64,000 nucleotides of DNA from Cytophagales bacterium (GTDB taxonomy: Bacteria; Bacteroidota; Bacteroidia; Cytophagales; Cyclobacteriaceae). The DNA is taken from positions 1-64,000 of the forward strand of contig JAKSDQ010000210.1 in NCBI GenBank assembly GCA_022360015.1, in the 5' to 3' direction. Both the position numbers and the translations under genes were made by a program. Shown here in pieces: positions 46,388 through 57,100 of the stretch (within the stretch, counting starts at the first letter, position 1; each line of letters opens with the position of its first letter). A model generated the notes under the pieces. The model searched no databases and was not told where the DNA came from. It saw only the letters and a list, made by a program, of their open reading frames with translations.

Positions 46388-47104
46388 CTAATTGCATTGT
46401 GCCTTTGCTTCTGAGGTTTTAAAAGTATAGATTGGTAAACGAAAATTACCTTCAACGAGTAGTGAATTAGTTGAAGCGTTATTCTTATACAGGTCTACTT
46501 TAAAATTTGCCTCTAGAATATAGGAATACTCGGCAGGGGCAGCTTCTCCTAAATTCAAAATTCTCGTATCTCTGAAGAAGGAGCTTTCATCTCGCTCTGA
46601 CAACCCTTCCAACGTTGAGCTATACAAATTACCATCATTCATATATACTTCGAGATAAACTTCTGATGTAGGAACATCAACAAAATTCCTAATGGGTTTA
46701 TATCCAACAATTTCAGTTGGAAAACCACTTTCCCCTGATCTATCTAAGACATGTTGCATGTAATTCAATTCATTGGCCAGGTTAAGGTCGATTATTCCCA
46801 CTTTCTGCGTGATTCCGAACCTCACCTCTTTTATGAAACTGTTTTCTACGTCTGTAGCCATCAAATGCGTAGGTCTCACACCATATGAAAAACCTCCCAC
46901 CCATGGTGTGCTCTCGACACACCCGGATCGTAGTGATCCTTGGCTTACAACATAGTTAGTGGACTCCAGGGAATACTCCTTACTATCCAGAGTAAGGTTG
47001 AAAAAAATGGGGTCAGGGTTGGGGGTTATTTCATCATCACTACCTGTACAGCCAAGCAACAGCGTTATTAAAACAAAACCAGATTCGATCAATACTTTTT
47101 TCAT
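46388..47104 (-). CDS. Predicted lipoprotein of unknown function
   Basis: I do not recognise this 238-residue protein. It has a signal peptide and lipobox (MKKVLIESGFVLITLLLGC, Cys19) and a serine/aspartate-rich linker. The body, rich in beta-strand residues (FNLTLDSKEYSLES, YSYILEANFKVDLY, FRLPIYTFKT), resembles small surface or periplasmic lipoproteins of Bacteroidota. Two cysteines near the middle and end (GCVES and AQCN) could form a disulfide. It is flanked by a decayed region and a 405-base gap, so its context gives no function. Confidence 0.6.
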   Translation of the reverse strand: MKKVLIESGFVLITLLLGCTGSDDEITPNPDPIFFNLTLDSKEYSLESTNYVVSQGSLRSGCVESTPWVGGFSYGVRPTHLMATDVENSFIKEVRFGITQKVGIIDLNLANELNYMQHVLDRSGESGFPTEIVGYKPIRNFVDVPTSEVYLEVYMNDGNLYSSTLEGLSERDESSFFRDTRILNLGEAAPAEYSYILEANFKVDLYKNNASTNSLLVEGNFRLPIYTFKTSEAKAQCN

Positions 47105-47509
47105 GTGTAAAATTTAGAATACTGTTTGTCAAAAATAATACCGGCTTATTTCAAAATATTGGTTTGACTACAATAAAATAGGGGAAGTTATTTTCTGATA
47201 CTACAGGGCAATGAAATTAACATAATCAAATGATATAGCAGCACATGCCTATTAATAACTTCTCCTGGTTTCTGTAGTCTTGGGTTAATTGGCCGATTCT
47301 CAAGTAAAGCTGTTCCCGGATAGGTTGGATGAGGTTGCCATTTTTCTTAACAAGATAACCGGTTAAAACCCTACTTGTGTGTGTTGCGCATTTCACAAAA
47401 TGTTTTAAAACCTTTATGGAAGAATTATAAAAAACGTAAAATAAAACATATACTTGTAGCCCGCTATATAGATTGGTCTTTTTAGCATGGTCATTTCACC
47501 AAATTCATT
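47105..47509. other. Non-coding gap before the GH20 operon end
   Basis: I see no gene, tRNA or obvious repeat in this AT-rich gap between the lipoprotein gene start and the GH20 stop. A promoter for the lipoprotein gene is expected near 47105-47180. Confidence 0.5.
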
Positions 47510-49846
47510 TTAATCGACCTTTATTTCATCAATAAACAGCGATCCTTGCCTTTTTAGTTCTGCACGGATACCACCTTTGTTCACGGCCCTGATTTTTATG
47601 GCCTTTACATCCTTTTCATTCAAATTAAAACGCACCTTTTTTATACCCGTATATTGGTGCTCCCTGTCTATTTTGCTTTTTTTATGTGTCACAAATTTCT
47701 TTCCATCCTTGGCTATTGACAATATTACTTCAACGGGCCAAAAAATATATTCTGCCGGATCTTGGAGAAAATTCATGCTCACGGCATTTATTTTTTTGGA
47801 TGGGTCCAATAGCAATTCGACTACCAAATCTTGTTTGGACGGTATAGACACCCATCTTCCATCAACATAGGTCTTGCTCCCCTGTACACCATCTGTCAAC
47901 TTATAGGTACTTTTGGTTTCGGATGTGCCAGGGTTTACCACTGCAACATTGCCTATTGCCAAATGGTCATCGAACGTTTCATCGGCAACAAGGCTGCCCT
48001 GCATCCGATCGTCTTTAAATGCCGCAGCTCTTAAAACAAAGGATTTTTTCGGCACTTCAAAAGCATCTTTGTACAACGTGCTATGTATAGTTGGTTCGCT
48101 TCCGTCAATGGTATATCTTATATTTTTGCTCTCTGATTGCGTGAATAATTCAACCATTCGATTTCCGGCAGCATTTACTTCCGATACAATATTTACATGA
48201 TAGATGCTTTTTGAATAATTGATTCCATCTGTATCCAACCTTCTAAATTCATGATGTATATTCGTCAACAACTCATGCCAATTACTTTTCTTTAAGGACC
48301 ATAATGATTCTGAAAGTGCCAACATTCTTGGGAAAAGCATGTATTCTGCATGACCTAAATTGGGGACAAACTCTGTCCAAAGTGCTCCATGACCACCCAA
48401 AACACGATGTCTTTTTTCAGGCGCTATTTCATCAATGACCGGATTAAAATCATATACATCTTTCAACCATAATTTTGAATGGGCATCGGGTTCAAATTTC
48501 GGATCGCCTTGAAACAGATTAAAATAGGCATGTGAATTGGGGGCCATAATGACATCATGCCCCATATTGGCCGATTTTATACCGCCTTTTACTCCACGCC
48601 AAGACATCACCGTGGCATCGGGGGCAAGCCCTCCTTCCAATATCTCATCCCAGCCGATAAGCTTTTTTCCCTGGCTGTTTACAATTTTTTCGACCCTTTT
48701 AATAAAATAGCTTTGTAGCTCGTCGACTTCATGCAACCCTTCTTCTTTTATCTTCTTTTGGCAAAACGGATCGGTCGACCAGTTTGTTTTTATAGTTTCA
48801 TCCCCCCCGATATGGATATACGGAAAAGGAAAAATTTCAGCAACTTCTTCGATAATGTCATCTATAAACCCATACACTTCTTCCTTGCCCGGGTTTATGG
48901 TATTATTGGAATCAATGCCTCCTGTTGCCACATTTACAGGCATGGTGGCACAACCTAGTTCCGGATACGAAGCCACAATGGCCCTGGAATGCCCGGGGAC
49001 ATCAATTTCTGGAAGCACTTCCATATGCTTTGAACGTGCGTATGCAACAATGTCCTTAAGTTCCTCTTTGGTATAAAATCCGCCATAGGTAGGTTTCTCA
49101 CCCAGTTGTTGAGGTTCCCGGTCGAACCAACGTTTTCCGGAACGATCAACACGCCATGCCCCGATTTCGGTGAGTTTCGGATACTTTTCCGAATCAAAAC
49201 GCCATCCTTGGTCATCTGTTAAATGGATATGGAATATATTGAATTTATAGCGTGCGAGATGGTCAATAAACCGCTTTACCGAGTCGGCAGGAAAAAAATG
49301 TCTGCTGACATCCAGCATCATGCCCCTCCAAGCAAATTTGGGACTATCGGTTATTTTGACCACGGGAATTTTGCATACTGTATTCGCAATACTTACAGAC
49401 GTTTTATAGGTCTTTGGCAATAATTGACGTAACGTTTGGATGCCATAAAAAAGTCCAGTGCCGTGCGGAGCACTAATAATAATATGTTCTTCGGAAATAT
49501 CCAATGTATAGCCTTCTTTATCCTTCATGCCTTCATCTGAAATTTTAAGCGTGATGCTATTGGATGATGCTTCTTGTGATTTAGAAGGCTGCACTTTTGA
49601 AGGTTCGACACCTAGCAATGCACCCAATTGATGGGCTTTTTCCTTTGCTTCGGAAGAATCAGAATAGACAATAATTGTTGTATCATCCAATGTAAAAACA
49701 CCTGTTCCTTTTTGTACCTGGGTCGGTTTGGGAATCATGCTTATTACCTCTGCTTTATATACATTTTTAGGTTGTTTGGCACAGTTCGTTACCAATAAAA
49801 ATAATACCGCTACACTTCCCTTTATCAATACCTTAGTTTTAGACAT
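47510..49846 (-). CDS. Beta-N-acetylhexosaminidase, glycoside hydrolase family 20
   Basis: This is a 778-residue lipoprotein. The start at 49846 gives MSKTKVLIKGSVAVLFLLVT with lipobox Cys22. The frame stays open to an ATG at 49993, but those codons belong to another gene (see 49877-49993). An N-terminal GH20b domain is followed by the catalytic barrel (AWRGMMLDVSRHFFP, FNIFHIHLTDDQGWR, LPEIDVPGHSRA) with the catalytic pair Asp-Glu in YIHIGGDE at about 349-350. A C-terminal discoidin/chitobiase-type domain follows. It removes terminal N-acetylglucosamine or N-acetylgalactosamine in the periplasm or at the surface. It is the last gene of the second SusCD locus and the only classical hydrolase there. 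Confidence 0.9.
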   Translation of the reverse strand: MSKTKVLIKGSVAVLFLLVTNCAKQPKNVYKAEVISMIPKPTQVQKGTGVFTLDDTTIIVYSDSSEAKEKAHQLGALLGVEPSKVQPSKSQEASSNSITLKISDEGMKDKEGYTLDISEEHIIISAPHGTGLFYGIQTLRQLLPKTYKTSVSIANTVCKIPVVKITDSPKFAWRGMMLDVSRHFFPADSVKRFIDHLARYKFNIFHIHLTDDQGWRFDSEKYPKLTEIGAWRVDRSGKRWFDREPQQLGEKPTYGGFYTKEELKDIVAYARSKHMEVLPEIDVPGHSRAIVASYPELGCATMPVNVATGGIDSNNTINPGKEEVYGFIDDIIEEVAEIFPFPYIHIGGDETIKTNWSTDPFCQKKIKEEGLHEVDELQSYFIKRVEKIVNSQGKKLIGWDEILEGGLAPDATVMSWRGVKGGIKSANMGHDVIMAPNSHAYFNLFQGDPKFEPDAHSKLWLKDVYDFNPVIDEIAPEKRHRVLGGHGALWTEFVPNLGHAEYMLFPRMLALSESLWSLKKSNWHELLTNIHHEFRRLDTDGINYSKSIYHVNIVSEVNAAGNRMVELFTQSESKNIRYTIDGSEPTIHSTLYKDAFEVPKKSFVLRAAAFKDDRMQGSLVADETFDDHLAIGNVAVVNPGTSETKSTYKLTDGVQGSKTYVDGRWVSIPSKQDLVVELLLDPSKKINAVSMNFLQDPAEYIFWPVEVILSIAKDGKKFVTHKKSKIDREHQYTGIKKVRFNLNEKDVKAIKIRAVNKGGIRAELKRQGSLFIDEIKVD

Positions 49847-49876
49847 CTTTTTGATTTTATTGTTTTTTATTATAAT

Positions 49877-49993
49877 TCCCCCATCCAAATATTCAAAAGC
49901 AAATTTTGGACTTCTTTTTTTTGCTCTGAGTTGTAGATCTTCGATCGATGGATATTTGGTGTTGATCTTTATTTCCGTTTTCTCCTGACCCAT
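49877..49993 (-). pseudogene. Truncated N-terminus of an FMN-dependent alpha-hydroxy-acid oxidase (LldD-like)
   Basis: The first 39 codons from ATG 49993 read as the N-terminus of lactate-dehydrogenase-type flavoproteins: INTKYPSIEDLQLRAKKRS followed by PKFAFEYLDGG. After YLDGG the frame turns into AT-rich filler leading straight into the GH20 start, without a stop. This is the scar of a deletion that removed the rest of the oxidase gene and left its start in frame with GH20. Whether the leading codons are translated is not known. Confidence 0.6.
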
Positions 49994-50037
49994 TGCGTAT
50001 TCCCGTACGATGATTTACTGATGTGCTGCATTTTGGT

Positions 50038-51636
50038 TCAACTCAGGGCAATAGGTTTATATCCACCCTTGCTCTTGAAATAGAAATACAGGATGGCATA
50101 GCAGATGAGCATGATAATCGGAAAAATGATCACGGTTTTTAAGGCTCTTTGGGTTCCCGTGGTTTTAAGCTCAGAAATCAGCGCATGTATTTCCGCTTGA
50201 TTTTCAGAGATGGAGAGTATTTCATCAACTTTATCTTCATTGATAACCTTGTAATTTATTACGGAATAAATGGTCTTATCTTCCAGCGGCAGGTGTATGG
50301 CATTCCCTTCAAGCAATCCACTGGGTGCTATTTGAGCAATCTCGGTGGAACCCCGGATCTGATTTATTTGCGAATTGGACTGAAAAGTGCCAATTATGGG
50401 CGCTCCCAACATGCCCACCGTCAACATTCCTATGCCACTGACTGCATTTAAGGTAAGCGCTCCACCCTTGGGGGTTTGTTCTGCAACTACTCCTAAGGTA
50501 GTGGGCCAGAAGAAGGTCTTTCCCAAACCGTATAGGGTTGCGGCTGCGAATATGTACCATCCAGCAGAAAAGGACAGGAAATACAGGCCGAAAATTGCCA
50601 GTACACTGCTGATCATCAACAAACTTAAAGGGGAGACCTTGTGCAGTATCGGCCCAGCCAAGAGCCTTAAAACCAGCATTATGGCAGAGGTATATATAAG
50701 TACCCAGCCGGCATCGAAACCCTTCTTATCTGCGATCCCCTGCATAATGGACTGGATCCATGAATCTGTTCCAAGTTCTGTGGTTGCCAGCGGCATAATA
50801 ATAAAACTCAGGAACAGCAGAATGGGTTGCCCAAGGGTACGTACGTACCACCCAAAGGCTACTATCATGAGTATTCCTATACCGATAAAGCTATATCGCA
50901 TAAGGTAATCCTCAGGCCCGGGCTCAAAAAAATCATTGAGTTGCAACACCACTAAGAATGACACCAATGCCGCCCCGCCAACGCCAAACTCCTGTAACAT
51001 CTCTTTGTAGCTTACTCCCGCTGCTACCCGCTCATTGGGCGGAAATTTTTGCCTGGTCAGAATAAAGAAATATAGCAATGCGGGAATAACCGTTAATACA
51101 ATTTTGATCCACCATTCCACATTTCCGATTCCGATAACAATTACCCCTGCAAGGACCAGGCCTCCCGGCCAGGCGGCATGCAGGATATTGAGCCATTTGG
51201 TCTTGTCTCTGTGAAACATGGTAGCGACCACTGGATTAATAAAGGCCTCTACCGTACCATTGCCCAAGGCAAAGATCAGGCTGCCCCAGTACAAAAGTCC
51301 GTAGGCGGTATCAACATCTCCCTCTTGCAAATATTGATAGGAGAGATAGCCCATGATTCCCCAGGTCATGTGCCCTACAAAAGCAACGATCATGGCTACC
51401 TTGTAGCCAATTCTGTCGATCAGAAGGCTAAAAAATATTATCGACACAAAAAATGGCCAGATTCCGATTCCTGTGAGTTTTCCCGCCTGAGCCGGATTTA
51501 AATTAAACGCTTCACTCCACACATCAACAAGGAAGACCCTGGTAATGAAGCCAAAGGCAGTGGTCACCAGGGCAATGAAACAGCCTACAAATAATAGTTT
51601 GTGCGATTTGGTAATTTTATATGTTATTTCTTCCAT
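50038..51636 (-). CDS. MFS sugar transporter
   Basis: This is a 532-residue inner-membrane protein with about 12 membrane helices and the MFS fold. Segments are LFVGCFIALVTTAFGFITR, GKLTGIGIWPFFVSIIFFS, LIFALGNGTVEAFINPVVA and FFWPTTLGVVAEQTPKGGA. A hydrophilic loop near 420-480 precedes the last helices. It resembles the sugar-porter-like MFS proteins often found in Bacteroidota utilisation loci. It would bring the released sugar into the cytoplasm. It lies between the GH20 gene and the TIM-barrel gene on the same strand. Confidence 0.82.
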   Translation of the reverse strand: MEEITYKITKSHKLLFVGCFIALVTTAFGFITRVFLVDVWSEAFNLNPAQAGKLTGIGIWPFFVSIIFFSLLIDRIGYKVAMIVAFVGHMTWGIMGYLSYQYLQEGDVDTAYGLLYWGSLIFALGNGTVEAFINPVVATMFHRDKTKWLNILHAAWPGGLVLAGVIVIGIGNVEWWIKIVLTVIPALLYFFILTRQKFPPNERVAAGVSYKEMLQEFGVGGAALVSFLVVLQLNDFFEPGPEDYLMRYSFIGIGILMIVAFGWYVRTLGQPILLFLSFIIMPLATTELGTDSWIQSIMQGIADKKGFDAGWVLIYTSAIMLVLRLLAGPILHKVSPLSLLMISSVLAIFGLYFLSFSAGWYIFAAATLYGLGKTFFWPTTLGVVAEQTPKGGALTLNAVSGIGMLTVGMLGAPIIGTFQSNSQINQIRGSTEIAQIAPSGLLEGNAIHLPLEDKTIYSVINYKVINEDKVDEILSISENQAEIHALISELKTTGTQRALKTVIIFPIIMLICYAILYFYFKSKGGYKPIALS

Positions 51637-51703
51637 GGGGATAATATGCTTTTGATTTATTCAATTTTGTCGATATTATAGAAATGATGCTCAGATAGCT
51701 GGT

Positions 51704-52561
51704 CTATATCGTTAGTGACTTGAATTTTTGGGTCAATGCTGTCAAAGAAGATTCAACTGCCATCCGTTCCAAAGAGGAAGCTCCAACAAATCCATGTGCA
51801 TCGGTATTGTCGAGAACTATCCGAACGTCTTCCGGGGTATTGATCGGCCCTCCGTGGGCCAGAAAAATTATATCCTTATTTATTTTTTTAGCTGCTTTGA
51901 TAATCTCTTGGGTCCGTTTGATGGCAAAGTCCATATCCACTGTTGCCCCAACAACGCCTATCGATCCGCCCACAGTGGTCCCGACATGGGCGATTATGGT
52001 GTCAGCACCTACTTCGGCCATTTTAATCGCTTCTTCGGGAGTAGCCACATAAACGCAGGAAAACAATTCCATTTTGGATGCCAGGAGTATCATTTCCACC
52101 TCTTTGTCAAAACTCATCCCGGTCTCTTCGAGAATATCCCTGAAGGTGCCATCCACAATGGAATGGGTAGGAAAATTATTTACACCGGAAAATCCCATAT
52201 CCTTGACCTGTTGCAAAAAATGCCACATTCTCCGACGTGGATCTGATCCGTGTACTCCACAAAAAACAGGAATTTCATTGACCACCGGTAAAACCTCAAA
52301 TTCACCAATTTCCATGGCTACTGCATTGGCATCCCCATAGGCCATCAGACCGGCTGTCGAGCCATGCCCCGACATTCTAAATCGCCCGGAATTATAGACG
52401 ATCAAAAAATCAGCACCTCCCTTTTCGATAAACTTGGCACTAATTCCTGTTCCGGCCCCGGCACCTATTATGGCTTTTTTTTCGTTTATCGTTTTTCGAA
52501 ACCGTTCTCTTACTTCTTTTCTGGAATAGGGATTACCTATTCCTGTCCATGGATTTGGCAT
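51704..52561 (-). CDS. Phosphoenolpyruvate hydrolase-like TIM-barrel protein
   Basis: This is a 285-residue cytosolic TIM barrel of the PEP-hydrolase-like family. It has KKAIIGAGAGTGISAKFIEKG, DFLIVYNSGRFRMSGHGS, GVHGSDPRRRMWHF, GVNNFPTHSIVDG and the end AHGGPINTPEDVRIVLDNTD. The next gene upstream in the operon is the Tm-1-like protein with a 5-base gap. The two families occur together widely, often as one fused protein, but their reaction is not established. In this operon they may act on an acid from sugar breakdown. Confidence 0.82.
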   Translation of the reverse strand: MPNPWTGIGNPYSRKEVRERFRKTINEKKAIIGAGAGTGISAKFIEKGGADFLIVYNSGRFRMSGHGSTAGLMAYGDANAVAMEIGEFEVLPVVNEIPVFCGVHGSDPRRRMWHFLQQVKDMGFSGVNNFPTHSIVDGTFRDILEETGMSFDKEVEMILLASKMELFSCVYVATPEEAIKMAEVGADTIIAHVGTTVGGSIGVVGATVDMDFAIKRTQEIIKAAKKINKDIIFLAHGGPINTPEDVRIVLDNTDAHGFVGASSLERMAVESSLTALTQKFKSLTI

Positions 52562-52566
52562 ACTGT

Positions 52567-53793
52567 TTAGTTTTTGTTTATAATTTTTAGAAGGTGCTCT
52601 ACCAGTGCATCTGCAAAGTGCCCATCGTTGATGTTCGCTTCCAGTTCGATTACTGGAATGTTTTTGTTTACATTTTTCTTTATACTGTCAAATAATGCTT
52701 GATTGTATTCGGGATTGTAAAATATCCCGCCTGCACTATCAATTTGCGAGATACCTTGTTTAGGCAATAAAACTACGACCGGTGATTTTGAAGCATTGAT
52801 TTTTTTGGCTAATAATACCCCCAGGGCAATATTTTCCGCTTTGTCGGTCCGCATCAGTGTCACGTCCGGTGCCCAGTTGTACAACTGACGTGATTTGTAT
52901 TTTTCGGGAATGGTATCCACGTGGGCAAAATTTACCATGTCCATGCAGCCCGGAACCACGATTTGGGGTATCCCCATTTCCGAAGCGGCCGTCAGCCGGT
53001 CGGGTCCCGCACTTAGGATTCCCCCACAGAGCTCATCGGCCAATTCTGTGGTGGTGATATCGAGTACGGCATCAAAACAGCCTTCTTTGATCAGCGATTC
53101 CATTGCGGCTCCTCCGACCCCTGTTGCGTGGAAGGCCATGACCTCATAGCCCTTTTCCTTTAAGCGTTTGGTACACCTGTCAACGCATTTGGTAGTATTT
53201 CCAAACATACTCATGGCAATACTTTTTTGAGACTCCCTGTCAGCTTTCCGCTCCACCTCTGACATAGCACATATGCCGCTTGCAGCCTGCTCTATTAGTA
53301 AAGTGCTTATACTATTGAGTCCGGCCACATCTACCACCGAAGACATCAATGTAATATCCTTGACACCCACCTGTCTTGAAAGATCCATAGTGGCCAGGGT
53401 CGACAGACATAGTTTGGGGATGCCCAAAGGTACCTGCTGCATGGCGGACAGCGCCATATAAGTACCTCCTCCACCCCCCATTCCAATGACCCCGGAGACC
53501 GTGCCCTGCGAAACAAGTTCTGCGATTACGGCCCCGGCTCCTCTTCCCATAAATCCGACTGCCTTTCCACGGTCGCCCTCTTTCCTGATCTGGTCTAAGG
53601 TAGTGCCGGCCAGTTCGGATACGTGTTCGTTGCCAAAGTCAATCCGGAAGTCAACATTGGGGTCCATGACACCAACATTAATGGTGATTACCTCTTTACC
53701 CTTACTTGTAATGCACTTATGCAGGTAACTGAAGTCTTCTCCTTTGGTATCAAAACAACCCAAAATCACAATAGCGCCATTTTCCTTTGCCAT
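52567..53793 (-). CDS. Tm-1-like ATP-binding domain protein (UPF0261)
   Basis: This is a 408-residue cytosolic protein of the Tm-1-like/UPF0261 family. Conserved segments are VILGCFDTKGEDFSYLHKCI, GVIGMGGGGGTYMALSAM, ITLMSSVVDVAGLNSIS, EVMAFHATGVGGAAMESLI, DELCGGILSAGPDRLTAA and LPKQGISQIDSAGG. The plant Tm-1 protein binds ATP and inhibits viral replicase; the bacterial role is unknown and is linked to the adjacent TIM-barrel partner. It starts 14 bases after the Dabb gene. Its place in a SusCD operon suggests catabolism. Confidence 0.85.
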   Translation of the reverse strand: MAKENGAIVILGCFDTKGEDFSYLHKCITSKGKEVITINVGVMDPNVDFRIDFGNEHVSELAGTTLDQIRKEGDRGKAVGFMGRGAGAVIAELVSQGTVSGVIGMGGGGGTYMALSAMQQVPLGIPKLCLSTLATMDLSRQVGVKDITLMSSVVDVAGLNSISTLLIEQAASGICAMSEVERKADRESQKSIAMSMFGNTTKCVDRCTKRLKEKGYEVMAFHATGVGGAAMESLIKEGCFDAVLDITTTELADELCGGILSAGPDRLTAASEMGIPQIVVPGCMDMVNFAHVDTIPEKYKSRQLYNWAPDVTLMRTDKAENIALGVLLAKKINASKSPVVVLLPKQGISQIDSAGGIFYNPEYNQALFDSIKKNVNKNIPVIELEANINDGHFADALVEHLLKIINKN

Positions 53794-53807
53794 AATCCCT
53801 AAAAGTG

Positions 53808-54104
53808 TTAAACGTTAAAATCAAATACCACGACCCGCTCCAGTTTTGGAACAATAAACGCCTTTACTTTTTCGTGAACCGGATGAGGCAAATAGGCCTC
53901 CCTGGATTGTGGGCTATCGAAGGTCATTATGAATCCATGGGTAAATCCATCATTTAAGCCTTCACTGCTATCGTAAGGACCATGTTCTATTTTCAACAAA
54001 CCTGGAATTTTTCCGAGCATGGATCTTAGAGCGGTGAAACATTCGTCTATCTCACTTTGGCTCACATCTTGTCTAAATTGCAACATTCCAAAATGTCTTG
54101 TCAT
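53808..54104 (-). CDS. Dabb-family (stress-responsive A/B barrel) protein
   Basis: This is a 98-residue single ferredoxin-like domain (MTRHFGMLQFRQDVSQSEID, LLKIEHGPYDSSEGLNDGFT, HGFIMTFDSPQSREAYLPHP). Dabb proteins form dimeric barrels that bind or oxidise small molecules. The FxxHP-type C-terminal segment is present. It lies between the cytochrome gene (31 bases upstream) and the Tm-1-like gene (14 bases downstream), so it is part of the operon. Its ligand is unknown. Confidence 0.8.
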   Translation of the reverse strand: MTRHFGMLQFRQDVSQSEIDECFTALRSMLGKIPGLLKIEHGPYDSSEGLNDGFTHGFIMTFDSPQSREAYLPHPVHEKVKAFIVPKLERVVVFDFNV

Positions 54105-54135
54105 ATTACTTCTGTTTTACTTTTACCTTTTATTA

Positions 54136-57100
54136 TCATTTCAGCGTTTTTATATAAGCTAGGAGATTGGCGACCTGATCGTCAGAATAGTAATCCAATA
54201 AGCCATTAGGCATAAAGGAACGGCCGCCCAAATATTCCCCTTTTTCAATTTCTTCTATTGGTATGAAAACCTCGCTCCCCCCCATAAATGCAATGGTAGT
54301 GCCACGATTATTGCGGTTGGCCAGATAACCTTCTACGATGGTTCGATCCTTCTTCGTTACACGATATATAGCATATGAGCTTTCCACTGCAGCATCAGGG
54401 GCCAGAAGAGAAGTCAGGAGGGCTTCGTCATCCCTTAAACCGGAACCATCCAAGGCAGGGGCGATATTCTGCCCTTTGTCACCAACTCTATGGCACATCA
54501 AACAAGACTGAAATAATTGTTCTCCCTGAGTCGGATTTCCATCCTTCTTTTCGGCAATGGCCAGGAACCGATGGAGTCTTTCTTCGAATGCCCTTTTTTC
54601 GGTCTCGAGCCGTTCTTTAACTGCATCTAGGATTGCTTTTCCTTTTGGATCAGTCACATTAGAGTCTTGGATCCGTTCCGCACTGGAAAGGTCGAAGTCC
54701 TCCGGGGTGAGTAATTTCTTGTCAAAAAGCAATTTTAACAGCTTGGCGCTTTGTGGTGAACCAGATAACAGTTTTGTCAGGTCAATACGTTGATTCTCAT
54801 TTAATTTCGGTAACCAACTGACAATAATTTCATAGGCCTTCGTAATATCTGCCTTGGCTAAATTGTGTATGGCCGTAGCTCTTGATTCCTGACTTAAACC
54901 TGCATTCCGGGCCAGTTCCAAAAATACTTTTGTATTCTTGGCCGGTTCTGCACCCAAGGCTTGCATTGCCAGTTTTAAGTCTGACTCAGGCATACCGGTT
55001 TCAATGAGGGAGATGATGGTTTCCCTCACTCCTGTGAGCTGAAGTTTCGCTGCTGCCTCCAATCCAAGTTGTTTTAATGCTTCATTATCTGATCGAATAA
55101 GGTTCACCGCTGGAGCAGTCAATAATTTCTTAAGTTCCGGTGATTGTACTTGATTTTGGTTCCTTAAGGCATAGGTAATATTCTTTTCTGCCAGTTCCAC
55201 GCTAGCAATGATAGATTTGGTTGCCTTATAAACCTTTGGGTTGGTCAACATTTTGGATATGATGACAAATGTTGACTCATCAAGGCTAGAAGCGGGTTCT
55301 CTCTTCCAAAGTTTTAAAAAAAACTTTTCACGATCTTCTTTTGAGGGTAACGCCTGGGAAGTCCAGATTAAAGCCTGCCCGTCGTAACGATTACTTTGGG
55401 GAGATGAAAGAAACTTTTGAAGTTCTTCAGGGTATGACTCCAACGCCTTTCTAGCCAGATAACGTTCGAATTTCCTCTCGTATGCCCCTCCTAGGGAGTC
55501 TCCCTCTAACTCTGGTTTACAAGCACTCACAAGGAGTCCGATTGTAGCTGAATTGGCCACACCCACTTCTTCAAGGGTTCTAAGCACTTGGGAGCGTACC
55601 ATAGCATTATCGGTCAAAGCTGGCTCAAGAAATTTTGCTATTTTACTTGCTTCCAGTGAAAAAGACGATAGGGAACGCACGGCCTCCCTCCTTAGATTGC
55701 TTTTTTGAGAACTGAGCAAATATTCGATCACTTCTTCATCGTAATGCCTCATTCCTTCCAAAGACCATAGTGCTATAATTCTCGTTTGTTCATCTTGGGA
55801 CTTGTTTTTGGCAATTGCCATAAGGTCTTTGGCCAGTACGGAGGTTTCTTCCTTGGGACGGTCGCTGATCTGGTGCCATGCAGCACGCTTGGCCCAAATG
55901 GATGGAGATTTGAGGTATTCCAACAAATCCCTGGTAGGTGCCTCATATAAATTAGGGATTTCCCCGATTTTCTGGGATTTATGGCGTATCCTCCAGATAC
56001 GACCATGGGACTTGTCCCTGTCGGGATGGGTGGTTGGCAACTCATTGTGGGAAATGATTTTGTTATACCAATCTGCAATATATAAACATCCATCAGGGCC
56101 AAATTCTAGATTTACCGGCCTAAACCAATCATCGGCCGAGGTAAGAAAATCCGGCAGGTGTTCTGCTGTAACGGAACCATCGGCGTTTCTGATGATCCTA
56201 ACGGCATTAATTGCACTTGTAACGGGGTTTGCCAGCAAGGCCACGTTCCGCCATGCCTCAGGAAATGAGCCGCTTACATCATCTGAGAAGGCCAAACCAG
56301 ATAAACCGGTACCCCCGACCCGAAACGCATGCAACTCGGGCATAAATGGTTGGTATGGCCTCAATTTCTCCATTCCGATTCCGGGGAAACTGGTACCTGG
56401 TTCCATCGGTACTGCGGAATATCCCTTATCATTTGCCTCTACACCGTACCACTGGCCGTTACCTCGAAGTTGAAATCCCCAAATATTATTTAGTCCGGCA
56501 TTAACCAATTCCAATTTTTTGGCATCCAATGAAAATCTGACGATCTTACTATAATCCAATCGCATACGGGTGTCGTTTACCAATGAAGTTACTTCTCCTT
56601 TATTGAGTGCACCGTGGCTAAAGTGTATCCAATCACCGGGCCCACGAACCAAAAGATGTGCCATGGTATGGGTGTCTGTGATACCGAAACCTGTTAAAAG
56701 GCGGGTTCGTTTGTCTGCTTTATCATCAAAATCGGTGTCTTCAAGAAAAAACAACTCCGATCCCTGTGCCACGTATGCTCCGTTCTTATAGGGCAATATA
56801 CTCATCGGTATGGCTAGGCCATCCGCCCAAGTTTCGACTTTGATATTTGATCGGTCATGGAGATTTGAGAGGATAAGGATTTTATCACTTCCCTTTGTTT
56901 TTCCCTGGTACAGATCAAAATTACGTTTGAAATTTGGGTTCTTCTTTTGGGCCTCAGGGTCATCCATAAGCTTTAAAAGGTCTTGCCATTGAATATCCGC
57001 AACCGGGTCAAGGGGATACATTCGAGCCGTCTGGGTCCAAAGCCTGCCCGCATCGTCAAAGGTCAGATCTATTGGGTTAACGATTCCGTTTTCTTCACTT

